Positions 1 to 5,264 of a stretch of 5,264 bases of DNA are shown here, in pieces. Origin of the DNA: Thermoplasmata archaeon M9B1D (GTDB lineage: Archaea; Thermoplasmatota; E2; DHVEG-1); assembly GCA_002900535.1 (NCBI GenBank), contig MUGC01000093.1:1-5264 (forward strand). Direction: 5' to 3'. The stretch's first letter is position 1; the number at the start of each line of letters is the position of its first letter. Under the pieces are notes generated by a model, which was given only the letters and a program-made list of their open reading frames with translations, was not told where the DNA came from and did no database searches. The position numbers were made by a program, and so were the translations under genes.

Positions 1-1091
1 CAGATGAAATCAGTAAAATTGTGAAAAAAAGTGAAGAAGGAGATAAAAACACTATTGAAATAATTCATAAGGCATATTTACCAGTCTTAAAAGGTATAAA
101 AGAAAGTATGAAGCGGATAAACATAATAATTGATACATATATCCCTGAATCAAAATTTGTAAAAGATAAAAGCGTTGATTTTGTTGTTGAAAAACTTAAA
201 AAATCAAAATACTCAGATCTAGAAAATGGTGCTTATTTTATTGATATGGAAACTTTTGGTGTTAAGGGTAGAAACACTAAATTTTTTTTCTTAAGACAAG
301 ATGGTACAACTCTTTATGCAACACGTGATATTGCTTATCATTTATGGAAAGCAAAACATACTGATAGACTTATAAATGTTCTTGGTGAGGATCATAAACT
401 TGAATCGAAACAAGTTGAAATTGCATTAAATCTAGTTGGTGTTAAAAAAATTCCAAAGGTTATTTTTTATTCTTTTGTTTCTCTTCCTGGTGGGAAAATG
501 AGCACGCGTCGTGGAAGAGTTGTTTTTCTTGATGATCTGATTGACGAATGTGTTAAACGTGCATATGATGAAGTTAAAAAACGTCGTGAATCTGAGCTTT
601 CTGAAGAAAAAATGAGGGAAATTGCAGAAATAATAGGAATCGGTGCTCTAAGATATAATATTATTAAAGTTCAGCCTGAAAAAGATATTATGTTCAAATG
701 GGAGGAAGCTTTAAACTTTGAAGGAAATGCTTCTCCATTTATTCAATATGCTTATGCTCGGACATGTGGAATTCTTTCAAAAAGCAAAGACTCCATAAAA
801 GATTTTGATGCTACATTACTTATAGAAAAATCAGAGATAGATCTTATTAAAATCCTTGCTAAATTGCCTATCGTTATCGATGAAGCATGTGAAGGATTTA
901 GACCTCATAGCATAGCAGCTTATCTTTTTGAAGTTGCATCAAGTTTTAATCAGTTTTATCGTGATTGCCCAGTGTTACCTGAAGAAAACAAAGATCTTAG
1001 AATTGCGAGACTTAGTCTTGTAAATGCAACAAAAATTGTTCTTATAAATGGATTAGACATTTTGGGAATTGTTGCCCCTGAGGAAATGTAG
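1..1091 (+). CDS. argS: Arginyl-tRNA synthetase, C-terminal part (5' end outside window)
   Basis: This class I aminoacyl-tRNA synthetase joins arginine to tRNA-Arg in the cytoplasm, using ATP. The reading frame is open to the left edge (codons from position 3 read DEISKI before the GTG at 21), so that GTG is an internal Val and the gene begins upstream. About 362 codons are present; archaeal ArgRS proteins are usually about 550-570, so the HIGH-motif region is missing. Visible in order are the catalytic-domain segment DGTTLYATRD (nt 300-329), GEDH (384-395), the KMSK-type loop as KMSTRRG (495-515), a variant common in ArgRS, and the helical anticodon-binding domain starting near NASPFIQYAYAR (about nt 730). 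The C-terminus, with NATKIVLINGLDILGI near the end, is typical and looks complete. The SPL-like gene starts two bases after the stop, which suggests co-transcription. No frameshift or missing key residue is seen. Identification is secure. Confidence 0.97.
   Translation, partial: DEISKIVKKSEEGDKNTIEIIHKAYLPVLKGIKESMKRINIIIDTYIPESKFVKDKSVDFVVEKLKKSKYSDLENGAYFIDMETFGVKGRNTKFFFLRQDGTTLYATRDIAYHLWKAKHTDRLINVLGEDHKLESKQVEIALNLVGVKKIPKVIFYSFVSLPGGKMSTRRGRVVFLDDLIDECVKRAYDEVKKRRESELSEEKMREIAEIIGIGALRYNIIKVQPEKDIMFKWEEALNFEGNASPFIQYAYARTCGILSKSKDSIKDFDATLLIEKSEIDLIKILAKLPIVIDEACEGFRPHSIAAYLFEVASSFNQFYRDCPVLPEENKDLRIARLSLVNATKIVLINGLDILGIVAPEEM
1080..1083 (+). promoter_or_regulatory. Shine-Dalgarno-like site for the SPL-like gene
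   Basis: GAGG lies inside the last codons of argS, ten bases before the ATG at 1094. It matches the anti-SD core of archaeal 16S rRNA and supports that start as well as translation from a shared argS message. The two genes downstream (taw1 and the protease) have no such site before their starts, which fits SD use for an internal operon gene only. Confidence 0.5.
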
Positions 1092-1093
1092 AA

Positions 1094-1894
1094 ATGGCTT
1101 TTAAATCAATTGTAATTGATTCATTGTTAAATAAGATTACAACCAAAGATAAACTTTTTTTAGGAGATTACACAGTTGATCCTTATAGCAACTGCGAATT
1201 TGGATGTTTGTACTGCGATTCGTCTTTTGATAAAACTATTTATGTTAAAATAAATGCTGCTGAAATAATTGAAAAAGAGCTACAAGAAAACAAGAAAGGT
1301 CGCATTATTGTTGGTTCAGTTCACGATCCGTATCAAAATGCAGAAAAAAAGTATATGCTTACAAGAAAAATTTTAGAAAAAATATCCAAGTATGATTTTT
1401 CTTGCCATATTCTTACTAAGTCAGATCTTGTTTTAAGGGATATTGATGTTTTGAAAAAAATCAAGGATTGCTTTGTTACAATAAGTCTAGTTTCAATTAA
1501 CAAAGATACTTCATTTATTTTTGAAAAAAATGTTATTGAGCCAATAAAAAGATTAAAAATTGTTGAAAAACTAAATAATGAAAATATACGATCAGGTGTA
1601 GCGTTAATACCTTTTTTACCATATTTTTCAGAGAATAATATTGAAGATTTGCTAAAATCGTTTAGAGAGCATAATGCTAAATATTTTTTATTTAAACATT
1701 TGGAATTAAAAGGGGATCAAAAAAAATATTTTTTCAAAATTTTGGATAAATACTATCCCGTTTTTGTTAAAAAATATAGTAAACTTTACAAAGATAGTTA
1801 TATGCCAAATGAAAGCTATATTAAAGATTTTTCAAATAGAATGCATAAATATCTAATAGAATATCATATCCCCTCTGGTTTAGAAACTATATAA
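1094..1894 (+). CDS. SPL-like radical SAM protein (SplB/COG1533 type), substrate unknown
   Basis: This 266-residue protein belongs to the radical S-adenosylmethionine superfamily, in the branch related to spore photoproduct lyase. The evidence is the cluster motif CxxxCxxC with C34, C38 and C41 after DPYSN, the family segment GSVHDPYQNAEKKY with LTR a few residues on, and then ILTKSDLVLRD (about 106-116). The cysteines should hold a [4Fe-4S] cluster that cleaves SAM to a 5'-deoxyadenosyl radical. Family members with this short form are mostly uncharacterised, so the substrate cannot be named. Photoproduct repair is only one possibility, and the archaeal context makes a spore role unlikely. 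The loop that is often a PxxPxxND-like segment here reads IPFLPYFSEN. Other cysteines are C104 and C126. The last 80 residues are rich in Lys, Tyr and Phe and match nothing I recognise. Start at ATG 1094 is supported by the GAGG ten bases upstream. It is probably co-transcribed with argS. Confidence 0.88.
   Translation: MAFKSIVIDSLLNKITTKDKLFLGDYTVDPYSNCEFGCLYCDSSFDKTIYVKINAAEIIEKELQENKKGRIIVGSVHDPYQNAEKKYMLTRKILEKISKYDFSCHILTKSDLVLRDIDVLKKIKDCFVTISLVSINKDTSFIFEKNVIEPIKRLKIVEKLNNENIRSGVALIPFLPYFSENNIEDLLKSFREHNAKYFLFKHLELKGDQKKYFFKILDKYYPVFVKKYSKLYKDSYMPNESYIKDFSNRMHKYLIEYHIPSGLETI
1104..1121 (+). repeat. Perfect inverted repeat just inside the SPL-like gene
   Basis: AATCAATT (1104-1111) and AATTGATT (1114-1121) are exact reverse complements separated by GT. 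The repeat begins eight bases after the start codon ends. As RNA it could form a short, weak AT-rich hairpin with a small loop. It lies in codons 4-10 and may simply reflect composition. Confidence 0.4.
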
Positions 1895-1906
1895 ATTTAA
1901 ATTTAT
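1891..1906. repeat. 16-base perfect palindrome spanning the stop of the SPL-like gene
   Basis: ATAAATTTAAATTTAT reads the same on both strands and contains the TAA stop at 1892-1894. It is wholly A/T, so an RNA hairpin from it would be weak; as double-stranded DNA it could be a symmetric protein site. A shorter relative, AATAAATTTATT, is present at 2971-2982 just before the protease start. Confidence 0.45.
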
Positions 1907-1933
1907 TAAAAAAAATAAAAAGTTAATAGGTAG

Positions 1934-1946
1934 TTTTTTTTGTTTT
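1934..1946 (+). terminator. Probable poly-T terminator of the argS/SPL-like operon
   Basis: Eight T's (1934-1941), a G and four more T's follow 40 bases after the stop of the SPL-like gene. Archaeal RNA polymerase commonly terminates at T-rich stretches on the non-template strand without needing a strong stem-loop. Its position before a separate TATA-like box suggests that the upstream operon ends here and taw1 has its own promoter. Confidence 0.5.
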
Positions 1947-1974
1947 ACTTGTATTTAAAAGATATGAAAAATAA

Positions 1975-1985
1975 TTAATATAAAG
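1975..1985 (+). promoter_or_regulatory. Candidate TATA box for taw1
   Basis: TTAATATAAAG, preceded by a purine-rich GAAAAATAA stretch that could serve as a BRE-like element, is centred 33 bases before the ATG at 2013. With the usual archaeal spacing of about 26 bases to the start site, transcription would begin near 2006. That gives a leader of only a few bases, consistent with the absence of a Shine-Dalgarno site. The whole gap is AT-rich, so a chance match is possible; an alternative TATA-like string lies at 1951-1961. Confidence 0.35.
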
Positions 1986-2012
1986 ATTATGCATTAACCT
2001 AATTTGTATCTT

Positions 2013-2948
2013 ATGCAAGAAGAATTTAAAAAAATTCTCAAAAAACAACATTATGCAATTGTTGGCAATCATTCGGGTGTTAAACTTTGTCATTGGATGC
2101 GTCAAAGTCTACTTTTTAATAGGGTATGTTATAAACAGGATTTTTATGGAATTGAATCTCATAGATGCCTTCAAATGACACCTTCTATCAATCAATGTAA
2201 TCATATGTGTCTATTTTGCTGGAGACATCAAGGTTTTACTGAAAAAAATTTTAATGAAATAGATGATCCAAAATTAATTTTAGACGAATCAATCAAAGCT
2301 CAAATGAAGCTAATAACGGGTTTCAAGGGTGATAATCGATGCGATCAAATGAAATGGAAAGAAGCCAACAACCCTAATATGCTTGCTTGTAGTTTATCTG
2401 GAGAGCCCACACTTTACCCTTGCCTTGGAGAATTTTTTGAAGAATGCCATAAAAGAAAAATTACTACCTTTCTTGTTACAAATGGTACTAATCCTGAAGC
2501 ATTGGAAAATTTAAATCCTTTACCTAAACAGCTTTATGTTTCTATAGTTGCTCCAAATAAAAAAATATATGAAAAAATTTGTTCACCTTTGATTTCTAAT
2601 GCCTGGGATAAAATAAATCAAACCTTGGAACTTTTACCTTCTCTAAAAACTAGAACTGTTATTCGTCATACACTTGTTAAAGGATGGAATATGGACGAAA
2701 AACTTATAAAAGAATATGCAAAGCTTGATTCTAAAGCAAACCCTTTATTTATCGAGCCCAAGGGTTATGTTTTTGTTGGATATTCTCGAAAGAGAATGAA
2801 TATTTCAAACATGCCTTCCTATGAAAATGTTAAAGATTTTAGTGACAAATTAAATGAAGAACTAGGTTATAATTTCTTAATGGAAAAATCTGATTCTAGA
2901 GTAGTTTTACTTTCTAAATCTTTAAAACCGGCAAGGTTTGACAAATAA
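2013..2948 (+). CDS. taw1: tRNA 4-demethylwyosine synthase Taw1 (archaeal TYW1)
   Basis: This radical SAM enzyme condenses pyruvate carbons with 1-methylguanosine at position 37 of tRNA-Phe to make the tricyclic 4-demethylwyosine, the second step of the wyosine pathway after Trm5. Counting from ATG 2013 (311 residues, the normal archaeal length), the SAM-cluster motif is C62-x3-C66-x2-C69, followed by WRH. Three further cysteines, C26, C39 and C52, are spaced by 13 and would bind the second [4Fe-4S] cluster. As I recall, these numbers equal those of the Pyrococcus abyssi enzyme. K41, the lysine I recall as forming a Schiff base with pyruvate, is also present. SLSGEPTLYP and LVTNGTNPE are the typical SAM-binding barrel strands. 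A TTG nine bases upstream could add three residues, but the cysteine register favours ATG 2013; an in-frame TAA at 1995-1997 excludes anything longer. There is no Shine-Dalgarno site, so translation is probably near-leaderless. Eukaryotic TYW1 has an extra flavodoxin domain; this protein does not. Confidence 0.97.
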   Translation: MQEEFKKILKKQHYAIVGNHSGVKLCHWMRQSLLFNRVCYKQDFYGIESHRCLQMTPSINQCNHMCLFCWRHQGFTEKNFNEIDDPKLILDESIKAQMKLITGFKGDNRCDQMKWKEANNPNMLACSLSGEPTLYPCLGEFFEECHKRKITTFLVTNGTNPEALENLNPLPKQLYVSIVAPNKKIYEKICSPLISNAWDKINQTLELLPSLKTRTVIRHTLVKGWNMDEKLIKEYAKLDSKANPLFIEPKGYVFVGYSRKRMNISNMPSYENVKDFSDKLNEELGYNFLMEKSDSRVVLLSKSLKPARFDK

Positions 2949-2970
2949 GATTAATAAGTAATAAAATAGA

Positions 2971-2982
2971 AATAAATTTATT
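2971..2982. repeat. 12-base A/T palindrome directly before the protease start
   Basis: AATAAATTTATT is a perfect palindrome one base before the ATG at 2984. It shares ATAAATTTA with the palindrome at 1891-1906. It occupies the end of the 35-base gap between taw1 and the protease, where no Shine-Dalgarno site is seen. It could be part of a TATA-like or operator site or an effect of composition. Confidence 0.3.
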
Positions 2983-2983
2983 A

Positions 2984-4927
2984 ATGCAAAATAAAACACC
3001 CTCCTTGATTTTAGTAGTGCTATTAATCTTTAGTATTTCCTCCCAATGTTTTGTGGTTAACGGATCAGTTTTTCAAGGAGAATTAAAAACGTATATTGTT
3101 GAATTCAAAGATCTTTGTTTATCTGAATTTAGAGTTCAACTAGAAGAAAAAATCAAAAATGTATATACTTCATTATCTGGAAAATCTGCAAATGAGTTTT
3201 TTAATAAAAATTATGAAGAATATAAAAATAATTTATTATCAGTCCATGAAACCGCAAAAAATGAAATATTTCAAGTGCTCGGAAAAAATTGTGAAAAAGT
3301 TTTTTATAAAGAATATAAGAGTGTTTTTAATGGTATTGTACTAAAAGATGTGTCAGAAAAATCAATTGAGATGATCAAGAAATTACCATTTGTAAAACAA
3401 ATTTCTGAGGGTCAAAAATATAAAATTAATCGTGAGGAATCCGTTTCTTTGATTAACGCAGATTATGTCTGGTCAAAAAAAGATTCAGAGAATAATAGCA
3501 TAACTGGTAAAAATATAACTGTTGCAATTCTTGATACAGGGATTGATTATTACCATGTTGACTTAAAAGACAATTATATTGGTGGTGTTGATTTCATCAA
3601 TGGTGACGATAACCCTATTGATGATGAAGGTCATGGTACTATTTGTGCTGGAATTGTAAAAGCTGTGGCACCAAATGTTAAAATTTATGCTATGAAAGTT
3701 TTAGATGAAAACGGTGAGAGTGAAGATGGATTTGAAGTTATTAGCGCTATTGAAGAAGCAGTAGACCCAAATGGAGATGGGGATTATTCTGATCAATTTA
3801 TTGACGTGATCTCATTAAGCCTTGGGAGTACAGAGCCGGGTGATCCCGACTGGCGCATTTGTAAAGCAGTGGATAATGCATTTAACGCTGGCATTGTTGT
3901 TGTAGCTTCTGCTGGAAATAATGGTTACGATGGCCCAGGTTCTATTAGAGCTCCAGGTTGTGCTGTAAATTCTATTTGTGTCGGTGCAACAGATAAAGAT
4001 GATAATATTGCTTACTTTAGTTCTCAGGGTCCTGTTGTTTGGGATAATAAAACCAAGGAGATGATCAAACCTGATGTTGTTGCTCCAGGAGTAAACATTA
4101 ATTCTACATATCTTAATAACGGCAGTATTAGTAATGCCCAAGGAACTAGTTTTTCAACTCCCTTTGTATCTGGTATGGCTGCTTTGTTGTTGCAAGCATA
4201 TCCTCAATGGGAGCCGACTGATGTTAAAAATGCAATAAAAGAATCAGCTATTGATCTTGGTTTTGACGAGAACATCCAGGGTAAAGGTAGAATTGATGTT
4301 ATTAACGCTTATTATTATCCAAAACTTCCTGTAGCAATTCTTGATACTCCAGATTCTTTTGAAAAGGGGTTCATAGATATAAAAGGAACTGTAAAAAGCG
4401 GCACTGGAAATCATTATGATGTACTATCATATAGTTTGTATCACAAAAAGCATTCAGACTGGGAGAAAATTTATGAAGGATATGATGAAGTAAACGATGG
4501 AATATTAATGAAAAATTGGAATATCACATCATTAAGTACTGGACCAAATAAGCTAAAACTAATTGTTAAAACTATTAACCAAACCTCATCAAATGATATT
4601 AAAATAGTAAATATAATCGGAACAATAACAATCTTATTAGATACAGGAACTATAATAGAAAATCCTGGGCCTATCTATGAAAATACAAACTTTGTATTGA
4701 ATATCTATAATTCTGATTATACACCTGTTAATGCTTTTGCTTTTTTGATTGCCCCGTTTAGTGTTCCTCAAATAAAATATAGTAGTCATATAGTTTTTAA
4801 AGCCCCGCGAGTTTTAAACCCCTATAGCTCAGAAAAACAGGGTAAGATTATTATTATAAAATTATCAGATATGAAAAAAATTCAATATAATATTAATTTT
4901 CTGAACTGTTTTTGTTTAATCACTTAA
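2984..4927 (+). CDS. Secreted subtilisin-family (S8) serine protease with I9 propeptide
   Basis: This 647-residue extracellular endopeptidase has four parts. (1) An N-terminal Sec-type signal peptide: K4, then a hydrophobic core of about residues 8-19, with cleavage probably near 25-30. (2) An I9-type propeptide, about 36-148, running from TYIVEF to YKSVFNGIVL and VKQISEG, which would act as folding chaperone and inhibitor until processed. (3) The S8 catalytic domain, about 165-445, with Asp184 (ILDTGID), His217 (GHGT), oxyanion Asn312 (SAGNNG) and nucleophile Ser389 (GTSFSTP), all intact. (4) A beta-rich C-terminus: an Ig-like module at about 449-545, with the SYSLYH...W...I...DGIL pattern seen in other secreted subtilases, then a region of about 100 residues I do not recognise. 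DPNGDGDYSD (261-270) looks like an EF-hand-like calcium loop. Several N-x-S/T sequons suit a surface protein. There is no C-terminal membrane anchor. ATG 2984 is the only start that gives a signal peptide. The end overlaps the convergent gene by 12 bases. Confidence 0.96.
   Translation: MQNKTPSLILVVLLIFSISSQCFVVNGSVFQGELKTYIVEFKDLCLSEFRVQLEEKIKNVYTSLSGKSANEFFNKNYEEYKNNLLSVHETAKNEIFQVLGKNCEKVFYKEYKSVFNGIVLKDVSEKSIEMIKKLPFVKQISEGQKYKINREESVSLINADYVWSKKDSENNSITGKNITVAILDTGIDYYHVDLKDNYIGGVDFINGDDNPIDDEGHGTICAGIVKAVAPNVKIYAMKVLDENGESEDGFEVISAIEEAVDPNGDGDYSDQFIDVISLSLGSTEPGDPDWRICKAVDNAFNAGIVVVASAGNNGYDGPGSIRAPGCAVNSICVGATDKDDNIAYFSSQGPVVWDNKTKEMIKPDVVAPGVNINSTYLNNGSISNAQGTSFSTPFVSGMAALLLQAYPQWEPTDVKNAIKESAIDLGFDENIQGKGRIDVINAYYYPKLPVAILDTPDSFEKGFIDIKGTVKSGTGNHYDVLSYSLYHKKHSDWEKIYEGYDEVNDGILMKNWNITSLSTGPNKLKLIVKTINQTSSNDIKIVNIIGTITILLDTGTIIENPGPIYENTNFVLNIYNSDYTPVNAFAFLIAPFSVPQIKYSSHIVFKAPRVLNPYSSEKQGKIIIIKLSDMKKIQYNINFLNCFCLIT
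3764..3793 (+). other. Predicted calcium-binding loop in the protease
   Basis: Residues 261-270, DPNGDGDYSD, have the DxNxDGD acidic spacing of calcium-binding loops. They fall just before VISLSLG, the substrate-binding strand of the S8 fold. The Thermococcus subtilisin Tk carries a multi-calcium insertion rich in D/G at the same place. This suggests calcium-dependent folding or stability of the secreted enzyme. Confidence 0.55.
4682..4698 (+). repeat. Inverted repeat within the protease C-terminal coding region
   Basis: AATACAAA (4682-4689) and TTTGTATT (4691-4698) are exact reverse complements around a single C. The codons are those of an ordinary beta-strand segment (ENTNFVLN), so this is probably a chance symmetry. 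The single-base centre means that any RNA hairpin would have to open its inner pairs. Confidence 0.3.
4874..4880 (-). terminator. Possible poly-T terminator for the GPN GTPase gene
   Basis: Seven A's on the plus strand give a T7 tract on the minus strand, 35 bases after the GTPase stop and inside the end of the protease coding region. It is the nearest T-tract for transcripts running leftward. The case is weak because such runs are common in this AT-rich DNA. Confidence 0.2.
4909..4917 (+). terminator. Possible poly-T terminator for the protease gene
   Basis: TTTTTGTTT lies just before the protease stop at 4925-4927 and is the only T-rich tract at that end. Archaeal termination at such tracts is common, and stopping here or slightly beyond would limit read-through into the facing GTPase gene. 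A true terminator would be expected after the stop codon, so the assignment is tentative. Confidence 0.2.
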
Positions 4928-5264
4928 TATATCTTCTCCACCTTCAAATATTAGTTGTATAGCACTATATAAATCCTCAATACCTTGAAGGTTTTCTTTA
5001 CCCGTTGGATATAATTTTATCTCATCCTGAAACTCTTTGATAATATTTGATATTTTTTCACTCATTTCCCTATGTACTGAAGCATTTTCTTTATTTATTG
5101 AATCCTCAAGTGCTTCAGGACTATTTGACCATCTCTTTATAATTTCAAGTTCTTCATCAGATAAAATATCTGCTTTGCTTAGGATATTTATCTGTGGTAG
5201 ATCTAGTCTAAAGCTAGTGTTAATAGATAGTAACAATTGAGAAACAAAACCTGATGCTGTTTTT
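4916..5264 (-). CDS. GPN-loop GTPase, C-terminal part (5' end outside window)
   Basis: This is the C-terminal portion of an archaeal GPN-loop GTPase (the Pyrococcus PAB0955/eukaryotic Gpn family), a homodimeric cytoplasmic GTP hydrolase. In eukaryotes, relatives help assemble and import RNA polymerase II; the archaeal role is unsettled. The first codons in the window read KTASGFVSQLLLSINTSF, followed by RLDLPQINILSKAD. This is the family's post-switch helix and its guanine-specificity motif, here SKAD at 5168-5179. A helical, acidic tail follows, including WSNSPEALEDSI, and ends in GGEDILSD. The TTG at 5234-5236 is not a start: the frame stays open to the window edge (115 codons visible). The P-loop, the GPN motif and the switch regions, about 130-140 residues, lie outside. 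The stop (TAA at 4916-4918) lies inside the end of the convergent protease gene. Confidence 0.9.
   Translation of the reverse strand, partial: KTASGFVSQLLLSINTSFRLDLPQINILSKADILSDEELEIIKRWSNSPEALEDSINKENASVHREMSEKISNIIKEFQDEIKLYPTGKENLQGIEDLYSAIQLIFEGGEDILSD

Noticed and set aside
21..23. GTG as the start of the arginyl-tRNA synthetase
   Set aside because: The frame is open upstream to the window edge and the protein would lack its HIGH-motif half; it is an internal Val codon.
1989..1997. Two-codon ATG-CAT-TAA upstream reading frame before taw1
   Set aside because: It is too short to distinguish from chance and lies at or before the likely transcription start.
1988..2057. TTATGCA three times (1988-1994, 2011-2017, 2051-2057)
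   Set aside because: The spacing is irregular, the third copy is well inside coding sequence, and the 7-mer is AT-rich enough to recur by chance.
1923..2105. 60-residue minus-strand reading frame
   Set aside because: It overlaps the intergenic gap and the conserved N-terminus of taw1 in antisense, with no ribosome site and a low-complexity Phe/Asn/Thr-rich product.
3038..3049. Lipobox near Cys22 of the protease signal peptide
   Set aside because: The residues before the Cys (S-S-Q) do not fit the usual L-[AST]-[GA]-C pattern, so ordinary signal-peptidase cleavage is more likely.
3159..3344. 61-residue plus-strand reading frame inside the protease
   Set aside because: It is an out-of-frame shadow of the propeptide region, and the product is Lys/Ile-rich without motifs.
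3815..4141. 108-residue minus-strand reading frame
   Set aside because: It is antisense to the most conserved part of the S8 catalytic domain; the opposite strand is clearly the real gene.
5037..5240. 67-residue plus-strand reading frame
   Set aside because: It is antisense to the GPN GTPase and its Ser/Ile/Leu-rich product reflects the complement of acidic helices.
1..5264. CRISPR array, tRNA or rRNA gene, insertion sequence, defence island
   Set aside because: No spaced direct repeats, cloverleaf-like segments, transposase motifs or known defence domains are visible; nearly all bases are covered by recognisable genes.

Overview
The window is a piece of an AT-rich archaeal chromosome. The archaeal assignment rests on gene content. 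It holds an archaeal Taw1-type 4-demethylwyosine synthase (bacteria lack this pathway), a GPN-loop GTPase fragment (a family typical of archaea and eukaryotes), an archaeal-style arginyl-tRNA synthetase, and leading genes without Shine-Dalgarno sites. An AT-rich euryarchaeal-type lineage that secretes peptidases would fit, but I cannot place it further from this sequence alone.

Layout, left to right. Positions 1-1091 (+) are the C-terminal two thirds of argS, cut by the left edge. Two bases later, a radical SAM protein of the spore-photoproduct-lyase-like family (1094-1894, +) follows as a probable operon partner. An AT-rich gap of about 118 bases (1895-2012) holds a perfect palindrome over the stop codon, a poly-T tract that looks like an archaeal terminator, and a TATA-like box. 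Next come taw1 (2013-2948, +) and, after 35 bases, a secreted subtilisin-family protease with signal peptide, I9 propeptide, catalytic domain and beta-rich C-terminus (2984-4927, +). Facing it, and overlapping its end by 12 bases, is the C-terminal part of a GPN-loop GTPase (4916 to the right edge, -), cut by the window end.

Functionally, argS and taw1 are both tRNA genes: arginine charging, and wyosine formation at G37 of tRNA-Phe. The SPL-like radical SAM gene between them has no assigned substrate, and its position makes an RNA-related role worth testing. The protease is an extracellular enzyme and shows no link to its neighbours beyond proximity. The genes are mostly ordinary archaeal housekeeping. 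I find no convincing evidence of a new multi-gene system; the best leads are the uncharacterised SPL-like enzyme, the calcium-loop insertion and abrupt tail of the protease, and a few short inverted repeats at gene boundaries.
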